From positions 1 through 16,832 of the forward strand of contig JAQUGA010000028.1 in assembly GCA_028684405.1 (NCBI GenBank): a stretch of 16,832 nucleotides of DNA, in the 5' to 3' direction. This document shows positions 7,380-13,576 of the stretch, in pieces. The DNA comes from Bacteroidales bacterium. GTDB taxonomy: Bacteria > Bacteroidota > Bacteroidia > Bacteroidales > WCHB1-69. Position numbers and translations under genes: made by a program. Numbering within the stretch: the stretch's first letter is position 1; every line of letters begins with the position of its first letter. The notes under the pieces are model-generated. The model had not been told where the DNA came from. It saw only the letters and a list, made by a program, of their open reading frames with translations, and did not search any database.

Positions 7380-8537
7380 TTAATTAAAAAACTGTCTCAT
7401 TCTTTCAAAAAAGCTATAATCTTTTTTATCTGGTTTTGGGACAAAATTTTCTGATTCAGCCATTTTTTCCAAGGCTTCTTTTTCTTCTTTTGAAACTTTT
7501 TTCGGGGTCCATACATTAATGTTAACAAGTAAATCTCCAGTTCTGTATGAGTTTAGCTCTGGCAATCCCTTTCCTTTCAGTCTCAAAACCTTACCACTTT
7601 GGGTTCCTGAATCAATTTTTATACGGGCCTTTCCATCCAGTGTGGGAATTTCGATTTGTGCACCAAAAACGGCTTCAGGGAATTTTATGTAGTGTTCTAA
7701 ATAAAGATTATTGCCGTCTCTTTCAAAAAGCTCGTGTTTAACCTCTTCGATGACAACAATTAAATCGCCAGCAATTCCACCATTAGGAGCTGCATTCCCT
7801 CCGCCAGAAACCGAAAGTTGCATGCCTTCAGAAACACCAGCAGGAAGTCGGATAGGCACAATTTCTTCGCCCCGAACAACACCATTGCCAGCACATACCG
7901 AACATTTTTGAGTAATTACATTGCCCGATCCGTTACACGTTGGGCAGGTGGCTGTAGTTTGCATTTGACCCAAAAAAGTAGAAGTAACTCTTCTTACTTG
8001 TCCCGAACCATTACACGTTGTGCAGGTGTGAAACGAGCCTCTGTCTTTAGCACCAGAACCATCGCAGGTTGAACAAACAATCTGCTTGCGGACTTTTATT
8101 TTTTTCTCGACGCCTTTGGCAATTTCTTCCAGAGTAAGTTTTACTTTTACTCTTAAATTGCTGCCTCTTTGGACTCTTCTGCCACCCCCACGACTACTGC
8201 CGCCACCAAATCCACCAAATCCGCCACCAAATCCGCCACCAAAAATATCTCCAAAATGACTAAAAATATCTTCCATCGACATTCCGCCGCCATAGCCACC
8301 GGATGCCGAGCTTCCTACTCCGGCATGTCCATATTGGTCGTAACGTTGTTTCTTTTCAGCATTGCTCAAAATTTCGTAAGCTTCAGCGGCTTCCTTAAAT
8401 TTTTCTTCTGAAGCTTTGTCGCCTGGGTTTTTATCGGGATGATATTGTATTGCTTTTTGACGGTATGCCTTCTTTATTTCCTGTTCATTTGCATCTTTTC
8501 CAACTCCTAAAACCTCGTAATAGTCTCTTTTTGCCAT
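7380..8537 (-). CDS. dnaJ: Chaperone protein DnaJ (Hsp40, type I)
   Basis: DnaJ delivers unfolded clients to DnaK and stimulates its ATPase. The 385-residue protein has the complete type I plan: J domain (1-70) with the HPD motif at 33-35, a Gly/Phe-rich region (about 79-125, with repeats such as GGGFGGGFGGFGGG), a zinc-binding domain with four CxxCxGxG repeats starting at C155, C172, C198 and C212, and a C-terminal substrate-binding region (about 225-365) beginning IVPIRLPAGVSEGMQL. All eight zinc cysteines are present. It begins 6 nt after grpE stops, forming a co-chaperone operon; dnaK is not in the window. No CIRCE element was found upstream of the pair. Confidence 0.98.
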   Translation of the reverse strand: MAKRDYYEVLGVGKDANEQEIKKAYRQKAIQYHPDKNPGDKASEEKFKEAAEAYEILSNAEKKQRYDQYGHAGVGSSASGGYGGGMSMEDIFSHFGDIFGGGFGGGFGGFGGGSSRGGGRRVQRGSNLRVKVKLTLEEIAKGVEKKIKVRKQIVCSTCDGSGAKDRGSFHTCTTCNGSGQVRRVTSTFLGQMQTTATCPTCNGSGNVITQKCSVCAGNGVVRGEEIVPIRLPAGVSEGMQLSVSGGGNAAPNGGIAGDLIVVIEEVKHELFERDGNNLYLEHYIKFPEAVFGAQIEIPTLDGKARIKIDSGTQSGKVLRLKGKGLPELNSYRTGDLLVNINVWTPKKVSKEEKEALEKMAESENFVPKPDKKDYSFFERMRQFFN

Positions 8538-8543
8538 TGTAAT

Positions 8544-9197
8544 TTATTTTGCAATCACCACTTTTGAATAGCGAATGACTTTATCGTTTAACATATACCC
8601 TTTTTCAATCTCATCTATCACCGAGTTTGGCTCAACCCCCTCCGGCAAAGGTATAATCGTTACTGCTTCGTGAAAATCAGTATCAAATATCTTATCTATA
8701 GCTTCAATTGGTTTTAAGCCTTTTTGCTGCAGTAATCGAATCATTTTCTGATAAATCAAGGTTACTCCTTCTTTGGTTGCCATCAACTCTTCCGAATCAT
8801 CAAAATTTGCCAAAGCTCTTTCTAAATCATCAATTACAGGTAGCAAAGTTAGGATAAGATCTTCCGAAGCATGCACAATTATATCCAATTTTTCTTTTTG
8901 GGTACGCTTGCGAAAATTATCAAACTCCGAATATAGACGAATGTATTTATCATGTATTTCGGCTGCTTTTGCATTGCATTCTACAAGTTGCTGTTTTACA
9001 ATATCTAATTCGCTCTCTTTTTTCTTGCCAAAAAAACCTTTCTTGTTTTTTCCCGACGAAGCATTTTCATCAGACGACTCGTCTGTCTGATCTAATTTAT
9101 CTTCGGATTCCAGAGATTCATTTTCAATATTTATCGAACCATTTTCCGATCTCTCTAAATCAGGATTTTGTTGCTCGTCAAAGTTTTTATTTTCCAT
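8544..9197 (-). CDS. grpE: Nucleotide exchange factor GrpE
   Basis: GrpE releases ADP from DnaK and so resets the Hsp70 cycle. The 217-residue protein has a long acidic, low-complexity N-terminus (about 1-60, rich in E, D, S and N) and a lysine-rich stretch (KNKKGFFGKKK), then the dimer-forming coiled coil (ELDIVKQQLVECNAKAAEIHDKYIRLYSEFDNFRKRTQKEK) and the four-helix bundle and beta-wing (VLPVIDDLERALANF through the C-terminal GYMLNDKVIRYSKVVIAK). The motifs YSEFDNFRKRT and GYMLNDKVIRYSKV are characteristic. It is the first gene of grpE-dnaJ. It lies 69 nt after smpB with no clear TAnnTTTG box between, so it may be read through from the smpB promoter or from a promoter type I do not recognise. 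Confidence 0.97.
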   Translation of the reverse strand: MENKNFDEQQNPDLERSENGSINIENESLESEDKLDQTDESSDENASSGKNKKGFFGKKKESELDIVKQQLVECNAKAAEIHDKYIRLYSEFDNFRKRTQKEKLDIIVHASEDLILTLLPVIDDLERALANFDDSEELMATKEGVTLIYQKMIRLLQQKGLKPIEAIDKIFDTDFHEAVTIIPLPEGVEPNSVIDEIEKGYMLNDKVIRYSKVVIAK

Positions 9198-9266
9198 AAT
9201 TCAATTTCTTTTTGACACATCTTTTATCAAATTGTTTGCCATTGCAAAAACAAGACAAAATGTCAG

Positions 9267-9725
9267 TTACCTAATATGTTTCTGTAATTCTCTTTCGTTA
9301 TCACGATCCTTAATGCTTTCTCTTTTATCGTATTGGCGCTTCCCTTTTGCCAATGCAATATCTAATTTGGCATATCCTTTATCGTTTATCCACAATAATA
9401 AAGGAATAATCGTAGTTCCTTTTTCGGTCACTTTCCATTCCAGTTTTTTCAGCTCCTTTTTTGACAATAACAATTTCCGGTCAGCCCGTGGGTCGTGATT
9501 ATAATGACCGCCATAACCATACTCCGAAATGTGAATTCCGGATGCCCACAACTCTCCGTTTAGAAACCGACAATACGAATCCGTTAGGTTTGCTTTTCCC
9601 TGACGAATCGATTTTATTTCGGTTCCCGTAAGCACAATACCAGCAGTAAACCTCTGTTCGATGAAGTAATCAAATTCTGCCTTGCGGTTTTTAATTTTTA
9701 TTTGTTGCTTATTCTTGGTAGACAT
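9267..9725 (-). CDS. smpB: SsrA-binding protein SmpB (tmRNA partner)
   Basis: SmpB binds tmRNA and brings it to stalled ribosomes for trans-translation. The 152-residue product shows the family segments in order: NRKAEFDYFIEQRFTAGIVL, LTGTEIKSIRQGKANLTDSY, HISEYGYGGHYNHDPRADRKLLLSKKE and, at the C-terminus, ALAKGKRQYDKRESIKDRD, the basic tail that becomes helical in the ribosomal mRNA channel. The length is typical. The ATG at 9725 is preceded by a TAATTTTG box 20 nt upstream. The tmRNA gene itself is not in the window. The gene precedes grpE-dnaJ in the same direction, grouping protein quality-control functions. Confidence 0.97.
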   Translation of the reverse strand: MSTKNKQQIKIKNRKAEFDYFIEQRFTAGIVLTGTEIKSIRQGKANLTDSYCRFLNGELWASGIHISEYGYGGHYNHDPRADRKLLLSKKELKKLEWKVTEKGTTIIPLLLWINDKGYAKLDIALAKGKRQYDKRESIKDRDNERELQKHIR

Positions 9726-9744
9726 CTAAAATAATTAAGGATTG

Positions 9745-9752
9745 CAAAATTA
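9745..9752 (-). promoter_or_regulatory. -7 box of the smpB promoter
   Basis: The minus strand reads TAATTTTG, an exact TAnnTTTG match 19 nt before the smpB ATG. The -33 region is poor. This box may also serve grpE-dnaJ by read-through. Confidence 0.5.
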
Positions 9753-9931
9753 CATAAAAGATTGATAGGATAAAATTTTTTACAGAGATAATGAAAAGAC
9801 CTAGAGCTAAGGCACCTATTTAAGCATGATTACAATAGCTTCTATTAAAACTGTCCAGAATTTTCCGAAAAATAACATATTGCAAATTACTCATCCTATC
9901 GCTTTGCATTTTAGCACTGCTTAGTATTCAT

Positions 9932-10327
9932 CTATTTTTTAATTAGATTCTTGAAAATTCTGTTTAGTTTCTCTGTACCAATTATCTGAATAGCTTCTTG
10001 AGCCAGTGATTTTGTCTTAAAATAAACAAAGGAATGCGAAACGGTATTTGTTTTTTCAACATCAAAAGCACCACTATCCAAAGAAATAATGCTAAATTTT
10101 TCCTGATTTTCATCAGTCCAGTCTGGCTCCCATCCTTCGTTTAGTCCGTGAGCAATATTTAGCAAATCATTGATACAAAGCCACTTTTCAATATGTTGTT
10201 GCGAAGTACAATTATTTCGATCTGAATAAAGTGTCGTTTGGTTGGATTTTATTTTTCCAAACATATCAACAAACCATGCCGTTTTGTTATAAAAAAGCGA
10301 TTTCATTATTTGGTCGAAAGTTTTCAT
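9932..10327 (-). CDS. Hypothetical protein with phage-type WxPDW motif
   Basis: A 131-residue protein I cannot name. The N-terminal half (MKTFDQIMKSLFYNKTAWF...) has no recognised domain. The C-terminal half reads INDLLNIAHGLNEGWEPDWTD, then a beta-rich stretch, then SHSFVYFKTKSLAQEAIQII. From memory, this combination of LN-x-GW-x-PDW followed by VYFKT-x-x-LA-x-A recurs in small uncharacterised proteins of Bacteroidota phages, prophages and their hosts. No signal peptide or membrane segment is visible. It is the third gene of an operon, 15 nt after the SirB1-like gene, an odd setting for a phage-type protein. No terminator was recognised in the 206 nt downstream, before smpB. The start has no alternative nearby. 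That it is a real gene is likely; its function is unknown. Confidence 0.75.
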   Translation of the reverse strand: MKTFDQIMKSLFYNKTAWFVDMFGKIKSNQTTLYSDRNNCTSQQHIEKWLCINDLLNIAHGLNEGWEPDWTDENQEKFSIISLDSGAFDVEKTNTVSHSFVYFKTKSLAQEAIQIIGTEKLNRIFKNLIKK

Positions 10328-10342
10328 TATGTATGTTTTTAT

Positions 10343-11233
10343 TTATTTTTCAGACATCGTTTTAAGTAATGAATGAAAATACATTAAATCTTCAGATTTT
10401 TTGTGGTTGTCGTTCTCTTTTTCAGAAAGAGCGGTTGAATAAATAGTTTTAAGAATTAATTCACTGGGCACTACAGGAAGCATTTCCTTAGGATTATTCA
10501 AAGGCAAAATTGTGCTTCCTATCTCTTTTAATATATCTTTTGGAATCACATTTCCAAAATTGTATGGATCTATATAAAATAGAACATCTTTATAGACAAT
10601 CTCTTCTGTTTTTTTATTTATGTCATTGACATAGCAAAGTATCGGACTTCCTTTATAAAGAACTCCTTTAATCGGAAGTTCAAGCTTTTTCGTCAAAATT
10701 AAATAGAGCAATGCAATGGAGCAGTGTGTATAAATCTTGCTTTGAAGCACTTGGTTCAAATAATTATATTTGGGATTGCTAATTTCAGCAGTATCTTTTT
10801 CAAACCGATGCACTTTGAACAAAATGTGATTAATAATCCGAACGGTTTCCAATGCCGTCAAATTTTCATTCAATTCCATCCAGATATTAATTCTCAGAGC
10901 TTCAACCTGATTTATAATCTCTTCGGTATTTAAATTAGGATATTGATAACGTGTAAAAATCAGATACCCTTCCAATATATCATCTGGGTTGTTTTGTAAC
11001 CAATTTTCGGAAAGATTTAGTGCGTGATTTTTAGAAATATCATCAAGGATGTATTCAATCCGTTTTTGATATCCATCATCAAGACTCATCGATAATGCGT
11101 CTTCGAGGATTTCGGAAGTAGCGGGACCTATTTGCATAAAACGCTTATAAACAGACTCATAAACGCTCGAATCTGGGTCGTCCAACAAATCGAGAAGTGC
11201 ATTAATTTCGTTTCGCAACGTATCTTTGATCAT
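10343..11233 (-). CDS. Divergent SirB1/Transglut_core2-like protein
   Basis: A 296-residue protein resembling the SirB1 family, whose core is a transglutaminase-like fold often thought to have lost peptidase activity. Residues 1-100 are helical, with a HEAT-like look (LLDLLDDPDSSVYESVYKRFMQIGP). Residues 100-225 carry the family pattern: IWMELNENLTALETVRIINHILF, NPKYNYLNQVLQSKI, LLYLILTKKLELPIKGV and FYIDPYNFGNVI. In the place where the family usually has PGHF, this protein has KGSP (194-197), so the usual histidine is replaced. A cysteine (C171) lies at the start of the helix that holds the nucleophile in true transglutaminases, and D222 is present in the DP motif. It overlaps the phosphorylase gene by 4 nt (ATGA), implying translational coupling. 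Its function is not known. Confidence 0.78.
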   Translation of the reverse strand: MIKDTLRNEINALLDLLDDPDSSVYESVYKRFMQIGPATSEILEDALSMSLDDGYQKRIEYILDDISKNHALNLSENWLQNNPDDILEGYLIFTRYQYPNLNTEEIINQVEALRINIWMELNENLTALETVRIINHILFKVHRFEKDTAEISNPKYNYLNQVLQSKIYTHCSIALLYLILTKKLELPIKGVLYKGSPILCYVNDINKKTEEIVYKDVLFYIDPYNFGNVIPKDILKEIGSTILPLNNPKEMLPVVPSELILKTIYSTALSEKENDNHKKSEDLMYFHSLLKTMSEK

Positions 11234-12111
11234 TCTATTAATATTGTTATTCTGTTAAGAACTGTTTCAATTAGGTTTCTCATCAATGGTTTATAATCTT
11301 TACTAAATGTTTTGCTCACTCGGTTGGCGATGGCCAGACAAACCGTCAGTGATTCATGTCCAAGTGCTTTTGACAAACCGTAAAGAGCAGACGTTTCCAT
11401 TTCTAAATTGCATATTTTGTGATTCTCGAATAAAAAAGTTTCGATTTTTTCATTCATTTCACTATCCAAAATTGGCAAACGAATTACTCGGCCTTGAGGT
11501 CCATAAAAACCAGGTGCCGTACACGTAATTCCCTGAATCATGTCGTGAGCAATAGCATTCATCAATTTGGTGCTTCCTTTTACAATGTATGGTTTAGGCA
11601 AATTTTCAGGCCATTTTGTATGTTTGATAAATGCTTTTGTTAAATCTTCTTCAAAGATATTATTGGTTTTATAAAAGTGCAAAAGCCCGTCCATTCCTAA
11701 TCCATGAGAAGAAGCAATAACCGAATCAACTGGAATTTCTTCCTGAACAGAACCGCAAGTTCCGATACGAATAAGATTTAGGGATGTTTTTTCCTCTTTG
11801 ATGGTTCGAGTGTCAAAATCGATATTCACTACAGCATCTAGCTCATTTATGATAATATCAATATTATCGGTTCCCATTCCCGTACTCATTACACTCATTC
11901 TTTTTTGATTAAACTCTCCAGTATGGGTGATTATTTCACGGTTTATGCGTTTGTGTTCAATCTTATCAAACATCGACGATATCATTTCTACTCTACCTGG
12001 ATCACCTACAAGAATAACGGTACCGGCAAGATGTTCTTTTTTTATATTTAAATGATATATACTTCCATCATTTTGCATGGGTAATTCCGAAATTTCAATT
12101 GCCTTCGTCAT
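11230..12111 (-). CDS. Nucleoside phosphorylase, uridine-phosphorylase-like
   Basis: A 293-residue member of the PNP/UDP phosphorylase family, cytoplasmic enzymes that split nucleosides with phosphate into base and ribose-1-phosphate. Motifs: the phosphate-binding GDPGR (36-40), STGMGTDN (76-83), RIGTCGSVQ (115-123), GFYGPQGR (201-208), a pattern seen in uridine-cleaving members, and EMETSALYGLS (237-247), which contacts the ribose. The pattern and length favour uridine phosphorylase over purine-specific enzymes, but I have not tested substrate specificity by alignment, so no symbol is given. It is the first gene of a three-gene operon with a good promoter at 12172-12203. Its stop codon overlaps the start of the SirB1-like gene (ATGA). 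Confidence 0.9.
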   Translation of the reverse strand: MTKAIEISELPMQNDGSIYHLNIKKEHLAGTVILVGDPGRVEMISSMFDKIEHKRINREIITHTGEFNQKRMSVMSTGMGTDNIDIIINELDAVVNIDFDTRTIKEEKTSLNLIRIGTCGSVQEEIPVDSVIASSHGLGMDGLLHFYKTNNIFEEDLTKAFIKHTKWPENLPKPYIVKGSTKLMNAIAHDMIQGITCTAPGFYGPQGRVIRLPILDSEMNEKIETFLFENHKICNLEMETSALYGLSKALGHESLTVCLAIANRVSKTFSKDYKPLMRNLIETVLNRITILIE

Positions 12112-12171
12112 TTTTTATCTGTTTTTTTAAGTTTAAAAGTCATTAAATCAAAGTACTTTATTTACTTTAAA

Positions 12172-12203
12172 CAAAAGTAGACAAAAAGAGGTACGAAAAC
12201 AAA
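12172..12203 (-). promoter_or_regulatory. Promoter of the nucleoside phosphorylase operon
   Basis: On the minus strand a TTTG (12200-12203) is followed after 20 nt by TACTTTTG (12172-12179), an exact -7 box with a matching -33 element. The expected leader is about 55 nt. Confidence 0.7.
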
Positions 12204-12286
12204 TAATTCACGGATAGTTGCCAAAGAATTTTCTAACAAATAGCTGTTCATATTTAATAAATGCAGGAAAATTGTTTTTTATTATC

Positions 12287-12294
12287 TATATTTG
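12287..12294 (+). promoter_or_regulatory. -7 box upstream of the universal stress protein gene
   Basis: TATATTTG matches TAnnTTTG exactly. A TTG (12272-12274) lies only 12 nt upstream, too close for the usual -33 spacing, so the -33 element is uncertain. Transcription from here would give a leader of about 115 nt. Confidence 0.45.
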
Positions 12295-12415
12295 CAACCA
12301 TAATTTAGGGGTATTATTTTTTATTCATATTTATTGTTAACTTTCATTAGTATGTATAAACAATTTACTCGTTTTGTCGTTTGTGTTTAAATGAAAATAA
12401 ATTAATTTTTTACCT

Positions 12416-13303
12416 ATGAAATCGAATCTTATCATTCTTGTACCCATTGATTTTTCCCCAAAATCTTTACTGGCCTTTGAACAAGCAAAGTATTTAGCTA
12501 AAATTTCCAAATCCGATATCATGTTACTAAATGTAATACAACCGGATAGCAAAACTTTTTCCTTTATTCAAAGTATTTTTTCCGATGTTGAGAGAGCTAC
12601 TCACAACCAGCGAATTGAAAACGGTATACGAAAACAATTAAACCAAATAATTAAGGAAAATTCAACTGCGGAAATTGATATTAAAGCGATGGTTGTTACA
12701 GGTAAAATTTACGACCAAATAATCGAAGTTTCAAAATCTCTTAATTGCAATTATATTGTAATTGGGGTGAACGATGCGGATGAAGAAAACGACTCTCACG
12801 TATTGGGATCGAATGCTTCTCGGGTTGTCCGAACTTCAGAAATACCTGTTATTACGGTAAATAATACGATTGTAAAAGATCTTAAAACTGTAATTTTACC
12901 TCTGGATTTAACCAAGGAAACTCAACAAAAAGTGGCAAAAGCAATTCAATTTGCAAAACTGACCAATGCAAAAATAAAAATTGTAACGGCTTTGCTTACT
13001 GATGACCCCAGCATTGTTAGTGTTTTGCAACACCAAATGGAGTTTGTCGAAAAATTCATCAAGGACAATTATGGCAATGTATCTGCGGATTTCGTTTTTG
13101 GCAACCATGACGACGACACACTTTCAGGCTTAGTGTTAAAATTTTCTGAAGAAAACGACGGCGACATCATTGTGGTTATGACACAGCAAGAAACCAAATT
13201 GATGAAACTTTTCATGGGAACTACGGCCTTGGATATTATATACAATTCGCCCGTTCCGGTTTTTTCTGTAGTCCCAAAAGAAATTAATCGATTGAAATAC
13301 TAG
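12416..13303 (+). CDS. Universal stress protein with two tandem UspA domains
   Basis: A 295-residue cytoplasmic protein made of two UspA-like domains, about 1-145 (LIILVPIDFSPKSLLAFEQAKYLAK ... EIPVITV) and about 152-290 (TVILPLDLTKETQQKVAKAIQFAKL ... SPVPVFSV). In ATP-binding Usp proteins each domain ends with GxxGx9G(S/T). Here the first domain has only part of it (IGVNDADEENDSHVLGSNAS, with the second glycine replaced) and the second domain lacks the first two glycines (VVMTQQETKLMKLFMGTTAL). ATP binding is therefore uncertain and the second domain probably does not bind it. The usual role is survival under starvation or stress; no partner is suggested here. It is one of two plus-strand genes and is transcribed toward parE. 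No U-rich terminator was found after its stop; the candidate structured element at 13379-13555 lies about 75 nt downstream. Confidence 0.93.
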   Translation: MKSNLIILVPIDFSPKSLLAFEQAKYLAKISKSDIMLLNVIQPDSKTFSFIQSIFSDVERATHNQRIENGIRKQLNQIIKENSTAEIDIKAMVVTGKIYDQIIEVSKSLNCNYIVIGVNDADEENDSHVLGSNASRVVRTSEIPVITVNNTIVKDLKTVILPLDLTKETQQKVAKAIQFAKLTNAKIKIVTALLTDDPSIVSVLQHQMEFVEKFIKDNYGNVSADFVFGNHDDDTLSGLVLKFSEENDGDIIVVMTQQETKLMKLFMGTTALDIIYNSPVPVFSVVPKEINRLKY

Positions 13304-13378
13304 AAAAAGGCTCTGCACATTCGTTCAAAACATTGTATGAGTTTATTTTTAGTGGGTTGTAGATTGTGGCATCAAAAC

Positions 13379-13555
13379 GGCCTCCTTATCCGAGGCTATT
13401 GAACCCCAATTCTCGGGACAGACTGCCCTCCAAACGCTCCACTAGGAAAACTCAAGTGGCTGGATAGGATTTTCAATGGCAAGGCCTGTGAAGTCCGAAA
13501 AAAACAGAGTTTACTAATGTAAATGATGGGTTTTTCGGACGCGCATAAGGCAGCC
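13379..13555 (+). ncRNA. Candidate structured RNA between convergent usp and parE (family unknown)
   Basis: The 273-nt gap has a G+C-richer core (34 of 60 bases in 13381-13440 by hand count) and nested complementary segments. Outer stem: GGC/GCC, CCTTAT/ATAAGG and CG/CG (13379-13392 with 13542-13555) with internal mismatches. Inside it, GCTATTGAA (13395-13403) pairs with TTCAATGGC (13472-13480) through nine pairs including one T-G. Within that arm, CCTCCA (13427-13432) pairs with TGGATAGG (13461-13468, 2-nt bulge) and CCACT (13439-13443) with AGTGG (13455-13459). A second arm is a perfect 10-bp hairpin, GTCCGAAAAA (13493-13502) with TTTTTCGGAC (13531-13540), holding an inner TTTAC/GTAAA stem. 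The T-G pair works as G-U only in plus-strand RNA. It has no clear promoter or U-tract and may belong to the usp 3' leader. Alternatives: a degraded mobile-element remnant, or chance. Pairing was done by eye. Confidence 0.35.
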
Positions 13556-13576
13556 AGTAGATATTATAGCCAGTCA

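Larger units (their letters stand above)
12112..12415. other. 304-nt divergent intergenic region with two promoters
   Basis: This region separates the phosphorylase operon (minus) from the universal stress protein (plus). It holds a good minus-strand promoter (12172-12203) and a TATATTTG box for the plus strand (12287-12294). The rest is A/T-rich. The predicted plus-strand leader of about 115 nt is long for this window, but I found no strong hairpin or recognisable riboswitch in it. A minus-strand ORF at 12337-12552 overlaps the stress-protein gene and is not credible. Confidence 0.6.

Noticed and set aside
7547..8411. Several plus-strand open frames opposite dnaJ
   Set aside because: They are shadows of dnaJ, produced by its glycine-rich and cysteine-rich codons; none has a domain, and the minus-strand gene is certain.
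9198..9266. CIRCE or other heat-shock operator before grpE
   Set aside because: No TTAGCACTC-N9-GAGTGCTAA or similar inverted repeat is present; the only TAGCACT in the area (near 9910) has no matching arm.
9790..9815. Terminator downstream of the 9932-10327 gene
   Set aside because: CCTAGAGCTAAGG is only an imperfect palindrome with no loop and no T-run; no convincing hairpin was seen.
13380..13396. Terminator of parE formed by GCCTC/GAGGC
   Set aside because: The 5-bp stem with a 7-nt loop has only CGTTTTG after it on the minus strand and lies 180 nt from parE; it also competes with the larger fold at 13379-13555.
13395..13420. tRNA-like T-arm on the minus strand (GGGGTTCAATAG)
   Set aside because: The 5-bp T-stem does not close around the standard 7-nt loop and no acceptor or anticodon arm is visible.
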